Origin: Saccharicrinis sp.
Lineage (GTDB): Bacteria; Bacteroidota; Bacteroidia; Bacteroidales; Marinilabiliaceae
Reading direction: 5' to 3'
DNA: 59,578 bases
Assembly (NCBI GenBank): GCA_024635555.1
Contig: JAGXIO010000041.1
Span: 1 to 59,578 of the forward strand
A program made the position numbers and the translations under genes. The notes under the pieces were generated by a model. It worked only from the letters and a program-made list of their open reading frames with translations. It was not told the origin of the DNA and searched no databases. Shown here one piece after another: positions 35,597-44,383 of this stretch. Numbering within the stretch: position 1 is the stretch's first letter; every line of letters begins with the position of its first letter.

Positions 35597-36526
35597 TTAT
35601 ATTATCTTTTCCTCTTCTGTTATAGGTTCTTTGCCCAGTACAAATATTCTTTTTACTTGAAAAAGTAGGTAAAATATAAAGAACCAAGCTGTTGCAACCG
35701 CTCCGGTAAAACCAAAGATAATCCAAAGTGGCGCTTTGTCCACGGTGTTCCACATGGCTCTTTCCTTATTTAGTGCAGGCTTGTCGTTAACCAGCCCAAT
35801 AGGTAGTGTTTGTTCTGCTTTTACTTCGCCATAGGCCTCCACTTGCTCCACTTGAGCAATCAAATGCACATTGCCCAAGCTGTCGCCAGGCAGAGTGCCA
35901 TCCCAGGAAAAATAGGCCAGTCCTTCTTTGTTGGTAGTTTTTATATCGCCCAATGGCAAATTACCGAAGTATCTTTTGGCTTCTAATTTGATGCCTACGC
36001 CGCCAACAGGATTGGTGACTTGGTTTAAACTTCCGGTGAGGCTTACTTCCACCATCTTTTTAATTTCATCGTACCTAAGCCCCAAAGCCAAAAGGGTTCC
36101 TTCGGGTATATTGGTCTCAATTTTTTCGGCCGTTTCCTGAACATAGCTTGCATTAAAACTTCGAACATAGGAAATTACATTCCAAATATCAGCTTTGCTC
36201 AAGGCGCTTTTGAAGGATGGCATGGTAGCACGCCCCTCGCTGACTTTATAAAAAATAGCCCCATCGGTATTGCTCTGAAATTTCTGAGCGGCAGGATCGC
36301 CGGGTGAAGGAACGAGCATGGCGTTATAGTTGCCCTGCCCTGGCATTCCGTGGCAAACCTGACATTGTGCCGCGAAAATATCGGCACCCGACTGCTGCAT
36401 GGATTCGGTAAACTGCACCGGGCTCAACTTCCCCTGATGCTCGGCGGGAACTACCCATTCCGTTTGCGCTGATAATTTAAGTACAGCGCAAACACAAATA
36501 ATTAAGGTTAAAAAAAACTTGTTCAT
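35597..36526 (-). CDS. Membrane-anchored cytochrome c with beta-sandwich domain
   Basis: A signal peptide (MNKFFLTLIICVCAVLKLSA) leads to one cytochrome c domain with CQVCH near residue 55 and an axial Met in RATMPSFKSAL. A beta-rich domain of about 110 residues follows (about 145-255), then one C-terminal helix (WIIFGFTGAVATAWFFIFYL). It is exported and tethered to the outer face of the inner membrane. It lies between nrfD-like and ccoS, so it is likely the electron carrier from the NrfD/Fe-S pair to the oxidase. The sandwich-domain type is not certain. Confidence 0.85.
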   Translation of the reverse strand: MNKFFLTLIICVCAVLKLSAQTEWVVPAEHQGKLSPVQFTESMQQSGADIFAAQCQVCHGMPGQGNYNAMLVPSPGDPAAQKFQSNTDGAIFYKVSEGRATMPSFKSALSKADIWNVISYVRSFNASYVQETAEKIETNIPEGTLLALGLRYDEIKKMVEVSLTGSLNQVTNPVGGVGIKLEAKRYFGNLPLGDIKTTNKEGLAYFSWDGTLPGDSLGNVHLIAQVEQVEAYGEVKAEQTLPIGLVNDKPALNKERAMWNTVDKAPLWIIFGFTGAVATAWFFIFYLLFQVKRIFVLGKEPITEEEKII

Positions 36527-36536
36527 TGCTGCTTCG

Positions 36537-37874
36537 TTAAATTATTTTAGTTTTTGTTCCTTCATCTTCTTCGGCCATTTCCCATATAGGTATTACGGGG
36601 AACAGCTTGGCCAGCACCGATATAATCATAATCCCTAATATAATGGAGCCTGCAGTAACCGCACCCTCAATAACGGTTGGTTGATATATGACCCACTCGC
36701 CCGGTAAAAACTGAATAGGTAAGAAGGGATGTTCCATGGTGGGAATAACGATAATATAGCGTTTTAACCAGGCGCCCACTATTACAAACAAAGCAATTAA
36801 AAACAAGGGAAGAGGCTTACGGAATGGTTTCCACAACAATACAATCATGGGTATCAGCAAACCAAATATTTGTGATAGCCAGAACATAACGGCATGTCTG
36901 CCCGCAAAGAGCTCATGTATGTGTATGGCATCAAACTCCTTCATTTTATAAGCAGGAACCACAAACTCGTTCAGGTTGAAATAAAAATATATTACGCAAA
37001 CAAATTCTAGCAATTTACCCATCTTATCAAACAAAGGCTCATCAAGATATTGGCGTAATTTATAGTTGTTGCGGAAAAAGAATACAGCAATAATTACCGC
37101 TGCCATGCCCGTAACAAAAGCACCCGTTAAAAAGTAGGGCCCAAAAATAGTACTATCCCAGCCGCTGCGCGAGTTTACCGCCAGCAACCATGAGGTAACC
37201 GTATGTATGGCAAAGGCCGTGGGGATAATCAGGATAATAAGCAAACGAGTGGCACTGAACAACAGTTTGTATTGCTTGGGATGGTGTGTCCAGTTAAACG
37301 ACAGAATTTCGTACAGCTTCATTTGCCATTTTGGTGCATGTAGCATCCTGCCACGGGCTATAGCCAAATCAGGTATTAAAGGCAGAAGATACAACAACGT
37401 GCTAATAACGAGATAAGTGGTTACCACCGTAACGTCCCATAAAATAGGCGACTGAACCCTCCCGTATAAAAATACGTTAAGCAAGCGTTCGGGCCGTCCC
37501 ATATCCGAAACGATAACCAAACCGGCCACGGCGGCAAAGGCCACCGCGATAATCTCGGCTATTCGGGTAATGGGTTTTATCCATGTATAGCCCAACAGTC
37601 CAATAACGCCACTTATGAGCATGCCCACCAGGGCCGTGGCCACAAAAAACACGAAGTTGGCAATGTACATGCCCCAGCTCACCATGTCGCGCATTCCGGT
37701 AACTATCAATCCTTTGTTATACTGAATAACATAGGCATATATGCAGGCTACCAGTGCCATGGTTAAAAACAGCATCCAATTTATAAAGGCGTTGTTAAAC
37801 CCAACTGGCCTAAGTACATCGGTAGCTATTTTGTCGAGCTTTTCCTTATTAATTTTAATGTTATGATCCGACAT
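36537..37874 (-). CDS. NrfD/PsrC-family integral membrane subunit
   Basis: The 445-residue protein has eight to ten hydrophobic segments and the NrfD pattern WGMYIANFVFFVATALVGML near residue 66 and VIVSDMGRPERLLNV near 120. In polysulfide reductase and alternative complex III, such subunits bind and oxidise or reduce quinol. The start at 37874 is the only sensible one. The gene lies between a Tat-signal Fe-S protein and a cytochrome c gene, all in one direction. No catalytic molybdopterin subunit accompanies it. Confidence 0.92.
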   Translation of the reverse strand: MSDHNIKINKEKLDKIATDVLRPVGFNNAFINWMLFLTMALVACIYAYVIQYNKGLIVTGMRDMVSWGMYIANFVFFVATALVGMLISGVIGLLGYTWIKPITRIAEIIAVAFAAVAGLVIVSDMGRPERLLNVFLYGRVQSPILWDVTVVTTYLVISTLLYLLPLIPDLAIARGRMLHAPKWQMKLYEILSFNWTHHPKQYKLLFSATRLLIILIIPTAFAIHTVTSWLLAVNSRSGWDSTIFGPYFLTGAFVTGMAAVIIAVFFFRNNYKLRQYLDEPLFDKMGKLLEFVCVIYFYFNLNEFVVPAYKMKEFDAIHIHELFAGRHAVMFWLSQIFGLLIPMIVLLWKPFRKPLPLFLIALFVIVGAWLKRYIIVIPTMEHPFLPIQFLPGEWVIYQPTVIEGAVTAGSIILGIMIISVLAKLFPVIPIWEMAEEDEGTKTKII

Positions 37875-37890
37875 TTGTATTCATTTATAG

Positions 37891-37967
37891 ATTGTTAGAT
37901 AATAGATCGTTAGATTGTTAGATAATAGATCTTTAGATGCTAGATTATTAGATAATAGATTGTTAGC
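37891..37967. repeat. Short TTAGATAATAGAT-type repeats
   Basis: TTAGATAATAGATC/T occurs about four times in the gap between the Fe-S and NrfD genes. Similar motifs occur near 58885-58925 and 28681-28711. The gap (185 bp) contains no gene. The meaning is unknown. Confidence 0.55.
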
Positions 37968-38059
37968 TATTTGGCTTATTCACAAACGCAAAATCCTCAA
38001 TACACAATCCAGTATAAGTTCTACTATTCAGATAGTTAACTATAACGAAGTGTTATATA

Positions 38060-39010
38060 TTAGCTATGATGACTATCCGGTTTTTCGGGCGTATCGAATA
38101 CCCTGTCCTTGGGTGGCAAATAATACACGCGCGGCTTTGTACCTAAATCCTCCATCAATCTATATCCTGCATTTTTTTCGAGCAGTTCACTCAACACCAC
38201 CGTTTGTCGGGTGGTTCCATTGGTTACTGCGTTTTCATTTTGGTCGCCAAAATAAAACACACCATTGGGGCATGATCTAACGCAGGTGGGCAGCTCGCCA
38301 CCTCGCAAGCAATCGGCACTGAACAGGCATTTGCTCACGGTACCTTTACGCTGTGGAACATTTGCTTCCACATCATATTCCATGGGCTCTTCCTGATAAA
38401 GCTGTTCACGGAAAGGCTTTTCCCAGTTAAATATACGGACCGAATACGGGCAGGCAGCCATACAGAACCTACATCCTATACAACGCTCATTGTCTATAAG
38501 CACAATACCATCCTGCCGTTTAAAAGTGGCATTAACCGGACATACCGACACGCAGGGCGGATTATCACAATGCATACAGGGCTTAGGCATATTATAAGGC
38601 GCCGACTGCGGATTGTCCTGCATCACCAGTGTATTTATGTGGTATTGGTATGGGTGTAGATGATGGTGTTCCTGACAGCCTTTGATACATTCGCGTGCAT
38701 TACGACATTTGGCTAGGTCGATAACCATTACCCAACGTTTGCCGGCAATACCAATCCTACCGCGCGACTGCAAAACCTCCGTATCCAACTTCACTTTCTT
38801 AACCTGCGATTTAGGAATCTCCACCAGCTTATTGTCGGCGGTGAGCACTTTAATATACTCTTCGTCAACGCCTGCTGCCGAGGTAAAACCCGAAACTACA
38901 GCACCCGTTGAGGCCACTGCCCCAATCAATCCCAGCTTGCGCATAAAATCCCGTCGGGAATTCTTGCTCTTCGAATTGTCAAGCTCATTTTTTCTACTAT
39001 CCGAACTCAT
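38060..39010 (-). CDS. Tat-exported ferredoxin-type subunit with four Fe-S clusters
   Basis: A twin-arginine signal (SRRDFMRKLGLIGAVAS) sends this 316-residue protein across the membrane. It has four cysteine sets: CRNARECIKGC, CMHCDNPPCVSVCP, CIGCRFCMAACP and CLFSADC-LPTCVRSCP, the DmsB/NrfC/ActB2 type. It should sit on the outer face with the NrfD-like subunit and pass electrons onward. It is the first gene of the respiratory cluster. The two arginines and all clusters appear intact. Substrate and partner assignment is inference. Confidence 0.92.
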   Translation of the reverse strand: MSSDSRKNELDNSKSKNSRRDFMRKLGLIGAVASTGAVVSGFTSAAGVDEEYIKVLTADNKLVEIPKSQVKKVKLDTEVLQSRGRIGIAGKRWVMVIDLAKCRNARECIKGCQEHHHLHPYQYHINTLVMQDNPQSAPYNMPKPCMHCDNPPCVSVCPVNATFKRQDGIVLIDNERCIGCRFCMAACPYSVRIFNWEKPFREQLYQEEPMEYDVEANVPQRKGTVSKCLFSADCLRGGELPTCVRSCPNGVFYFGDQNENAVTNGTTRQTVVLSELLEKNAGYRLMEDLGTKPRVYYLPPKDRVFDTPEKPDSHHS

Positions 39011-39529
39011 ACTTCTATTTATATAATTCTTGAATGTATTGTTATTTTCTTATTTAAAGATCAAAAGTTATCCAATTGGCCTAAAATCTATTTTACCCTA
39101 GGACGAATCCATCTACGTAAATACCCTTGCCAGGTTACCGTTAAGGCACTTAACCTGTTGTTTTTATACTCCCAAAATAAAAGAGGTAAAAGATTGCCGA
39201 ATATAGATATTCCTACATTTATAATCTAGTAAGGCAGGCATTTACATCTTAATTTAAAAAGGTTCTGAATAAGCAGAAGATGGGGTATGGAAACAATCTA
39301 CTTTTATGCTACGTTGAAAACGAAGCATAAAAAAACGAGAGAGAATGCTGTTAATTGGATGCATTCAAACCGACAACCCAACCATCAAGGAAGCATCTTC
39401 GGTGAACTAGTGAAATCAAGTGATTCGAGTGTAGCTTAATACGTTTGAGGTATATCCAAACAGGAGAGAGTAAATGTATTGGAACTGCTATCTGGTGTAT
39501 TTGGCTAGGAAAGGAGCCTTAATAAATGA
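39011..39529. other. Gap upstream of the Fe-S gene
   Basis: This region of about 520 bp lies between the respiratory cluster and the tRNA. It holds a TTTATGCTaCGT / ACGaAGCATAAA hairpin (39303-39331), an AGGTTA / TAACCT pair near 39132-39156, and one 50-codon frame (39287-39439) without recognisable homology. I found no exact promoter. A small RNA gene is possible but not supported. Confidence 0.4.
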
Positions 39530-39576
39530 CCTAAAAACCTGTTGTCAGCCAAATAAATCGGTTGACAACAGGTTTT
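39530..39576 (-). terminator. Terminator after tRNA-Arg
   Basis: AAAACCTGTTGTCA pairs with TGACAACAGGTTTT, extended by GCC/GGT around an AT-rich loop. On the minus strand TTTTTAGG follows. It lies directly downstream of the tRNA. Confidence 0.85.
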
Positions 39577-39581
39577 CTTTG

Positions 39582-39653
39582 TAGCCCCAACAGGACTCGA
39601 ACCTGTATCTAGTGTTTAGGAAACACTTGTTCTATCCCTTGAACTATGGGGCC
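39582..39653 (-). tRNA. tRNA-Arg (anticodon CCT)
   Basis: On the minus strand the 72-nt sequence starts GGCCCCATAGTTCAAGGG and folds into a full cloverleaf. The acceptor stem GGCCCCA pairs TGGGGCT (first pair G-U), and the D arm is GTTC/GAAC. The anticodon arm AGTGT-TTCCTAA-ACACT gives anticodon CCT, and the T arm is ACAGG-TTCGAGT-CCTGT. The discriminator is A, and CCA is not encoded. It would read AGG arginine codons. Confidence 0.95.
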
Positions 39654-39809
39654 GCTGTTTTTATGCGGGTGCAAATATATAATTTTTAAACAAACAAAGA
39701 AATCAAAAAACCTACCAATTTAATTAAATGATAAAGTTGGTAAGAATCGTAATTTTAGTTTTGCTTGAGAAAAAACCTCATTTTAAAAAATATATCCAAG
39801 GGCGATTGT

Positions 39810-40937
39810 TTACAGTGCTCCTTTGGTACTTGGTAAAGTATTATTAAAAACATCCTTTTTAATCGACATTTTTATGGCACGAGCCAAGGCCTTGAATATT
39901 CCTTCTATCTTATGGTGCTCATTGTCGCCACTGGCTTTTATGTGCAGGTTACTCATCGAGGCATCCGAAAAGCTTTTGAAAAAGTGCATAAACATTTCGG
40001 TAGGCAGGTCTCCCACTTTCTCGCGCTTAAAGTCAGCTTCCCATACCAACCAAGGTCTTCCGCCAAAGTCGAGGGCTACCGTGGCCAAGCAATCGTCCAT
40101 GGGCAAGCAGTAACCATAACGCTCAATCCCCCGCTTATCGCCCAACGCCTGTTTAAAAGCCTGACCGAGTGCCAGAGCCGTATCTTCAATTGTATGGTGC
40201 TCGTCGATATGCAAATCACCTTTCACTTGTATGCTTAGGTCGCAGCCCGAGTGCTTTCCAATTTGCTCCAGCATATGGTCGAAAAAATGCAACCCTGTAC
40301 TGATATTACATTTCCCGCTTCCATCCAAGTTTAGTTTAATGTCGATATCTGTTTCAGAGGTAGTTCTTTTAACCTGAGCAGTTCTTTCCTTGGCAAACAG
40401 AAAAGCACTTATTTTATCCCAGTCGGTAGAAATTAATGCACACGTTTCGGTAAGCCCTTGTTTCTCCAATTCCTTCACAGCCATTTCGCCCTCGGCCATA
40501 AAAATAGCTTTACAACCTAAATTTTTGGCCAATTGAACATCAGTTAACCTGTCGCCAATTACAAACGAATTGGGCAGGTCGTATTTCTTGTCAAAATATT
40601 GGGTGAGCATGGCTGTTCCTGGCTTGCGGCCGGGGGAATTGTCGCACGGAAAGGACGGATCGATAAAGATATCTTTAAATACGACACCTTCGCCTTCCAG
40701 TGTCTTAAGCATTTTGTTATGAGCGGGCCAAAAAGTATCCTCCGGAAATGAGTCCGTTCCCAATCCATCCTGATTGGTTACCATGGCTAATTCGAAATCG
40801 AGTTTTTGGTTTATGGCGGCAAGGTTTGTAATGGCCTTGGGGTAAAATTCCAGTTTCTCCAGGCTGTCTATTTGAAAATCGACGGGCGGCTCTACGATGA
40901 TGGTACCGTCGCGGTCGATAAAAAGTACACGTTGCAT
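39810..40937 (-). CDS. hisB: Bifunctional histidinol-phosphatase / imidazoleglycerol-phosphate dehydratase
   Basis: The 375-residue protein joins an N-terminal HAD phosphatase (DRDGTI at 7-12, [23 protein letters not shown]) to the IGPD domain (about 190-375). The latter has [29 protein letters not shown] and [17 protein letters not shown], the metal-binding histidine motifs. It catalyses two steps of histidine synthesis. The fusion is known in Bacteroidota and enterobacteria. It is the last his gene here, with a tRNA beyond; hisH, A, F and I are not adjacent. Confidence 0.96.
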   Translation of the reverse strand: MQRVLFIDRDGTIIVEPPVDFQIDSLEKLEFYPKAITNLAAINQKLDFELAMVTNQDGLGTDSFPEDTFWPAHNKMLKTLEGEGVVFKDIFIDPSFPCDNSPGRKPGTAMLTQYFDKKYDLPNSFVIGDRLTDVQLAKNLGCKAIFMAEGEMAVKELEKQGLTETCALISTDWDKISAFLFAKERTAQVKRTTSETDIDIKLNLDGSGKCNISTGLHFFDHMLEQIGKHSGCDLSIQVKGDLHIDEHHTIEDTALALGQAFKQALGDKRGIERYGYCLPMDDCLATVALDFGGRPWLVWEADFKREKVGDLPTEMFMHFFKSFSDASMSNLHIKASGDNEHHKIEGIFKALARAIKMSIKKDVFNNTLPSTKGAL

Positions 40938-40964
40938 ATATTTAGGTTTTATTTTATTTCAATT

Positions 40965-42005
40965 TCATCCAGCTTTATAACTATCCAACCCTTTAAAAAG
41001 CAACTTATTATCCTCTTCCGAACCAACGGTTATTCGTAGGCAGCCCTCGCATAATGTCACGGTAGAACGATCGCGAACAATAACACCCTGCTGCACCAAA
41101 AAGTTATAAATTGCTTTGGGTGCTATTGTTTTAATTAACAGATAGTTGGCATCGCTTGGATATATCTTCTGTACAAAAGAATACTCATCCAATTTTTCAG
41201 CCATTATTTCTTTCTGCTTCATGAGTACCTCTACCCATTTGTTTTTTGAATTTTCACTTTCCAATAGCTCAAGTGCCTTTAACTGTGTGAGTTGGTTAAT
41301 ATTGTAAGGATATTTGATGTGGTTAAAAACGGCAATAATTTGAGGAGAAGCAAAAGCCATCCCCAGGCGAAGTCCTGCCATTCCCCATGCTTTACTAAAA
41401 GTTTGTAGAATGATAAGGTTGGGATAATTTACAAGCTCTTTGAGGGAACTTTTCTCTGGCACAAAATCGATGTAAGCCTCATCCAAAATAACAATGCCCT
41501 CAAAATTTTTAATTAAGGTGATGATATCCTCTCTTTTAAAACTGTTTGCCGTGGGATTATTGGGCGAGCAGATAAAAAGTAGTTTTGAATTCTCATCTGC
41601 GGCAGCTAATAAACCATTTACATCCAGATCAAAATCAGCGCTAAGCTTAACTTTACGGGTTTCAATGTTATTGATATCTGCCGCTACCTGATACATTCCG
41701 TAGGTGGGATCGATAGAAACAACATTGTCGATGCCAGGCTCGCAAAACGCTCTGAAGGCCAAGTCGATGGGCTCGTCGCTGCCATTGCCCAAAAAGATAG
41801 AATCGGGCGAAACACCTTTTATCTCGGCTATCCTTTTTTTGAGCTTACGCTGATAAGGATCCGGATAACGATTGTAGGGCGCGTTGAAAGGGTTTTCGTT
41901 GGCATCCAAAAATATGGCTTCTTCGCCCGAATACTCATCGCGAGCCGATGAATAAGGTTTTAGCGATTTTATATTTGGGCGGATTAATTGTTCTATTGTT
42001 TTCAT
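40965..42005 (-). CDS. hisC: Histidinol-phosphate aminotransferase
   Basis: This 346-residue class I/II aminotransferase has LDANENPFNAP near residue 35, the PLP lysine in TFSKAWGMAGLRLG near 205, and RITVGSEEDNKLL at the end. It converts imidazole-acetol phosphate to histidinol phosphate. It lies 27 nt upstream of hisB in the same direction. A DUF2442-HTH gene separates it from hisD, so continued transcription from hisD depends on read-through or on a second promoter. Confidence 0.95.
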   Translation of the reverse strand: MKTIEQLIRPNIKSLKPYSSARDEYSGEEAIFLDANENPFNAPYNRYPDPYQRKLKKRIAEIKGVSPDSIFLGNGSDEPIDLAFRAFCEPGIDNVVSIDPTYGMYQVAADINNIETRKVKLSADFDLDVNGLLAAADENSKLLFICSPNNPTANSFKREDIITLIKNFEGIVILDEAYIDFVPEKSSLKELVNYPNLIILQTFSKAWGMAGLRLGMAFASPQIIAVFNHIKYPYNINQLTQLKALELLESENSKNKWVEVLMKQKEIMAEKLDEYSFVQKIYPSDANYLLIKTIAPKAIYNFLVQQGVIVRDRSTVTLCEGCLRITVGSEEDNKLLFKGLDSYKAG

Positions 42006-42031
42006 CTGAAAGGCTATAATAATAATCGTAC

Positions 42032-42553
42032 TTATTCAATTACCAACTTAAGTTGTTTTCCTAATCCTGCTTCTACAATCTTTCTAAAAGTTGACAACTC
42101 TACGTCTGTCTTGTTATTTTCAATTCTTGAAATATAAAATCTTGAGGTTCCACTTCTTTCCGCAAGTTCCTCTTGTGTAAGTCCTGCTTTTTTTCTGGCT
42201 CGGCGAATTAAAGAACCAAACTTTGAAACTTCATTGTCGCCGCTTGCATGGCTCAACTCAAATAAAGTAACAGGGTCTATTTCGTATGGGTGGACTTCTG
42301 CTACACCATCTTCGTTCAACAATGCAACCTTAATATTACTCCACGATAGGGTTTGGTTTCGCAATTCAACACGCTTAAATTCTGACTCTTTAATTAGTGG
42401 GTATTCGATATCGTTCTTTGATATTTTCCATTCTTTAAAAATCGCGTTAAAGTTAATTACCCGCGATTCGCCATTGTTAAACATGCATGTTATATTAAAG
42501 CCATCTATCTTTTCGATTTTTAAAATCCTCGGCATCTTAATATTCTTTCTCAT
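42032..42553 (-). CDS. DUF2442-HTH (XRE) antitoxin-like protein
   Basis: The 173-residue protein joins an N-terminal DUF2442-like domain (GFNITCMFNNGESRVINFNA, LSWSNIKVALLNEDG) to a C-terminal XRE helix-turn-helix (GSLIRRARKKAGLTQEELAE-RSGTSRFYISRIENN). Its ATG overlaps the stop of the DUF4160 gene (ATGA), implying translational coupling. The pair looks like a toxin-antitoxin type module, with this as the DNA-binding partner. The toxin-antitoxin role is inferred from gene order and the HTH. Confidence 0.85.
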   Translation of the reverse strand: MRKNIKMPRILKIEKIDGFNITCMFNNGESRVINFNAIFKEWKISKNDIEYPLIKESEFKRVELRNQTLSWSNIKVALLNEDGVAEVHPYEIDPVTLFELSHASGDNEVSKFGSLIRRARKKAGLTQEELAERSGTSRFYISRIENNKTDVELSTFRKIVEAGLGKQLKLVIE

Positions 42554-42783
42554 AATCTTGGATTTAATAGCTTAAAATTCGTCATTAAAAATTCCTTTTT
42601 GTCCATTGCCCAATCAACAACCTTCTTCCGCTGTGGTGTTGGTAATTTACCTGTATAAGTGCCTAATGTTTCAATTATAATCAATTCCTCATATTCTGCA
42701 TAAATCGCATGAAAATGTGGTGGTGGATGCTCTCTGGAATAAACATCAATCTTTATGGAATCAATTAGTTTTAATGTTGGCAT
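42550..42783 (-). CDS. DUF4160 protein
   Basis: The 77-residue protein has the DUF4160 features: an early IKIDVYSREHPPPHFHAIY segment with the conserved HPPPHFH, then a C-terminal DWAMDKKEFLMTNFKLLNP. DUF4160 proteins are usually adjacent to DUF2442 partners. It starts 128 nt after the hisD stop and is coupled to the next gene by a 4-nt overlap. A possible promoter box lies just upstream. Confidence 0.88.
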   Translation of the reverse strand: MPTLKLIDSIKIDVYSREHPPPHFHAIYAEYEELIIIETLGTYTGKLPTPQRKKVVDWAMDKKEFLMTNFKLLNPRL

Positions 42784-42811
42784 AAAACAGTTTTGTTGTC
42801 TAATTCGATAA

Positions 42812-42819
42812 CAAATATA
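42812..42819 (-). promoter_or_regulatory. Possible internal promoter box for the DUF4160 pair
   Basis: TATATTTG on the minus strand is an exact TAnnTTTG box, about 29 nt before the DUF4160 ATG. No good TTG element lies at the expected distance. If real, it would give the pair its own transcript inside the his cluster and also serve hisC and hisB. Confidence 0.3.
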
Positions 42820-42910
42820 TAGATTTTTTTTTAATTTTAAGCATATATAAAGATTCGAAACCGCTATGATATCTCGTAGAAATTACGGATTTTAATATTT
42901 AACCAATACC

Positions 42911-44194
42911 TTACTTCAACGATTCCAAGCGAATGGCAACGGCATTTTTATGCGCTTCCAATAGCTCTGCCGCCGCCATCTCCTCAATGATTGGGCCGAT
43001 GGCTTTCAACCCTTCGACACTAATCTTCTGAAAAGTTATTTTTTTCATGTAACTATCCAGGTTAACACCGCTGTATGCTCTGGCATAACCATGTGTGGGT
43101 AAGGTATGGTTTGTACCTGAAGCATAGTCGCCCGCACTTTCGGGAGTATAGTTTCCCAAAAACACCGAGCCTGCATTAATAATATTATTGGCTATTTCAT
43201 CGGCGTCGCGCATGGCAATGATGAGATGCTCTGGGGCATAAGTATTGGTGAGTTCTATCATTTCCTCGTTGGTTTTTAACAGGATGATACGGCTATTTTC
43301 CAGTGCTTTTTGGGCTATTTCTTTTCGGGTCAGAACGGCCAGTTGCTTGCTTATCTCTTCCTGTACCAATGGTATCATCTCCCGGCTGTTGGTTACAAAT
43401 ATCACTTGACTATCCACCCCGTGCTCAGCTTGGCTCAGCAGGTCAGCCGCAACAAAGGCAGGAATGGCTGATTCGTCTGCCAACACCTCTACCTCCGAAG
43501 GTCCTGCAGGCATATCAATAGCCACCTCTTTTAGGCTGACCAATTGTTTGGCCGCCATCACATAGCTATTTCCAGGGCCAAATATTTTGTGCACTTTCGG
43601 TATGCTTTCAGTTCCATAAGCCATGGCACCAATAGCCTGCACTCCGCCCAGCTTAAAAACTTTTTTAACACCAACTAAGGAGGCAGCATACAAAATAACA
43701 GGGTTTATTTTACCTTCTTTATTAGGAGGTGTACACAACACAATCTCTTTACAACCCGCAATAAGGGCAGGAATCGCCAACATCAAAACCGTAGAAAAAA
43801 GTGGTGCCGTTCCTCCGGGAACATAAAGTCCAACTTTTTCGATAGGCACACTCTTTTGGCGACACACCACGCCCGGCATGGTTTCAACCACTACCTCGGT
43901 ACTGATTTGTGCCGTATGAAACGCCTCGATATTAAGCTTAGCCTTATAAATAGCTTCTTTTAACTTAGATGATACCTGAAGACAGGCCTCGTCGGTTTCT
44001 GCTTTTGAAACCATAAACTGATCAGATATGTACCCATCGAATTTTTCTGAAAAGGCTTTAACGGCATTGTCTCCGTTGGTTTTTATGTCTTCCAGAATTT
44101 TACCAACGGTATCAAATAAATTGCTTACATCGTTTTCAGGACGTTGCAATAAAGTAGCCCATTGGTTCTTTGGCGGATATTCAAATACTTGCAT
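42911..44194 (-). CDS. hisD: Histidinol dehydrogenase
   Basis: This 427-residue protein has the HisD signatures GLYVPGGTAPLFSTVLM near residue 117, GPGNSYVMAAKQLV near 205, IDMPAGPSEVEVLAD and LSQAEHGVDSQ, plus ASGTNHTLPTHGYARAYSG near the C-terminus with the catalytic His. It oxidises histidinol to histidine in two NAD-dependent steps. The ATG at 44194 gives MQVFEYPPKNQW. It is separated from hisG by 189 bp holding a REP-like palindrome. Confidence 0.96.
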   Translation of the reverse strand: MQVFEYPPKNQWATLLQRPENDVSNLFDTVGKILEDIKTNGDNAVKAFSEKFDGYISDQFMVSKAETDEACLQVSSKLKEAIYKAKLNIEAFHTAQISTEVVVETMPGVVCRQKSVPIEKVGLYVPGGTAPLFSTVLMLAIPALIAGCKEIVLCTPPNKEGKINPVILYAASLVGVKKVFKLGGVQAIGAMAYGTESIPKVHKIFGPGNSYVMAAKQLVSLKEVAIDMPAGPSEVEVLADESAIPAFVAADLLSQAEHGVDSQVIFVTNSREMIPLVQEEISKQLAVLTRKEIAQKALENSRIILLKTNEEMIELTNTYAPEHLIIAMRDADEIANNIINAGSVFLGNYTPESAGDYASGTNHTLPTHGYARAYSGVNLDSYMKKITFQKISVEGLKAIGPIIEEMAAAELLEAHKNAVAIRLESLK

Positions 44195-44213
44195 GTGTTT
44201 TATTTCTAGTTAC

Positions 44214-44244
44214 GGCCACCCGCCTCCCGGAGGGCAGGAAGCCG
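44214..44244. repeat. REP-like GC-rich palindrome, copy 2
   Basis: The reverse complement reads CGGCTTCCTGCCCTCCGGG followed by AGGCGG-GGCCG, closely matching 5351-5382. It lies between hisG and hisD. Confidence 0.6.
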
Positions 44245-44383
44245 ACAGTTTGATGTTTATTCCCACCTTTAAAAGCGGAGTTCGGAACTTTGGTTCATCT
44301 TACAGCGGATACCGAAGCTCCTTAGTTCAATCAAATCCTATTCACTTAATGCCCCTCTGTGTCCTTAAAGCCTCAACACTCCC

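Noticed and set aside
39303-39331. TTTATGCTACGT hairpin as a terminator
   Set aside because: Neither strand has a T-run after the stem.
39287-39439. 50-codon plus-strand frame starting METIYFYATLK
   Set aside because: No homology, promoter or coding bias recognised; kept only as part of the gap description.
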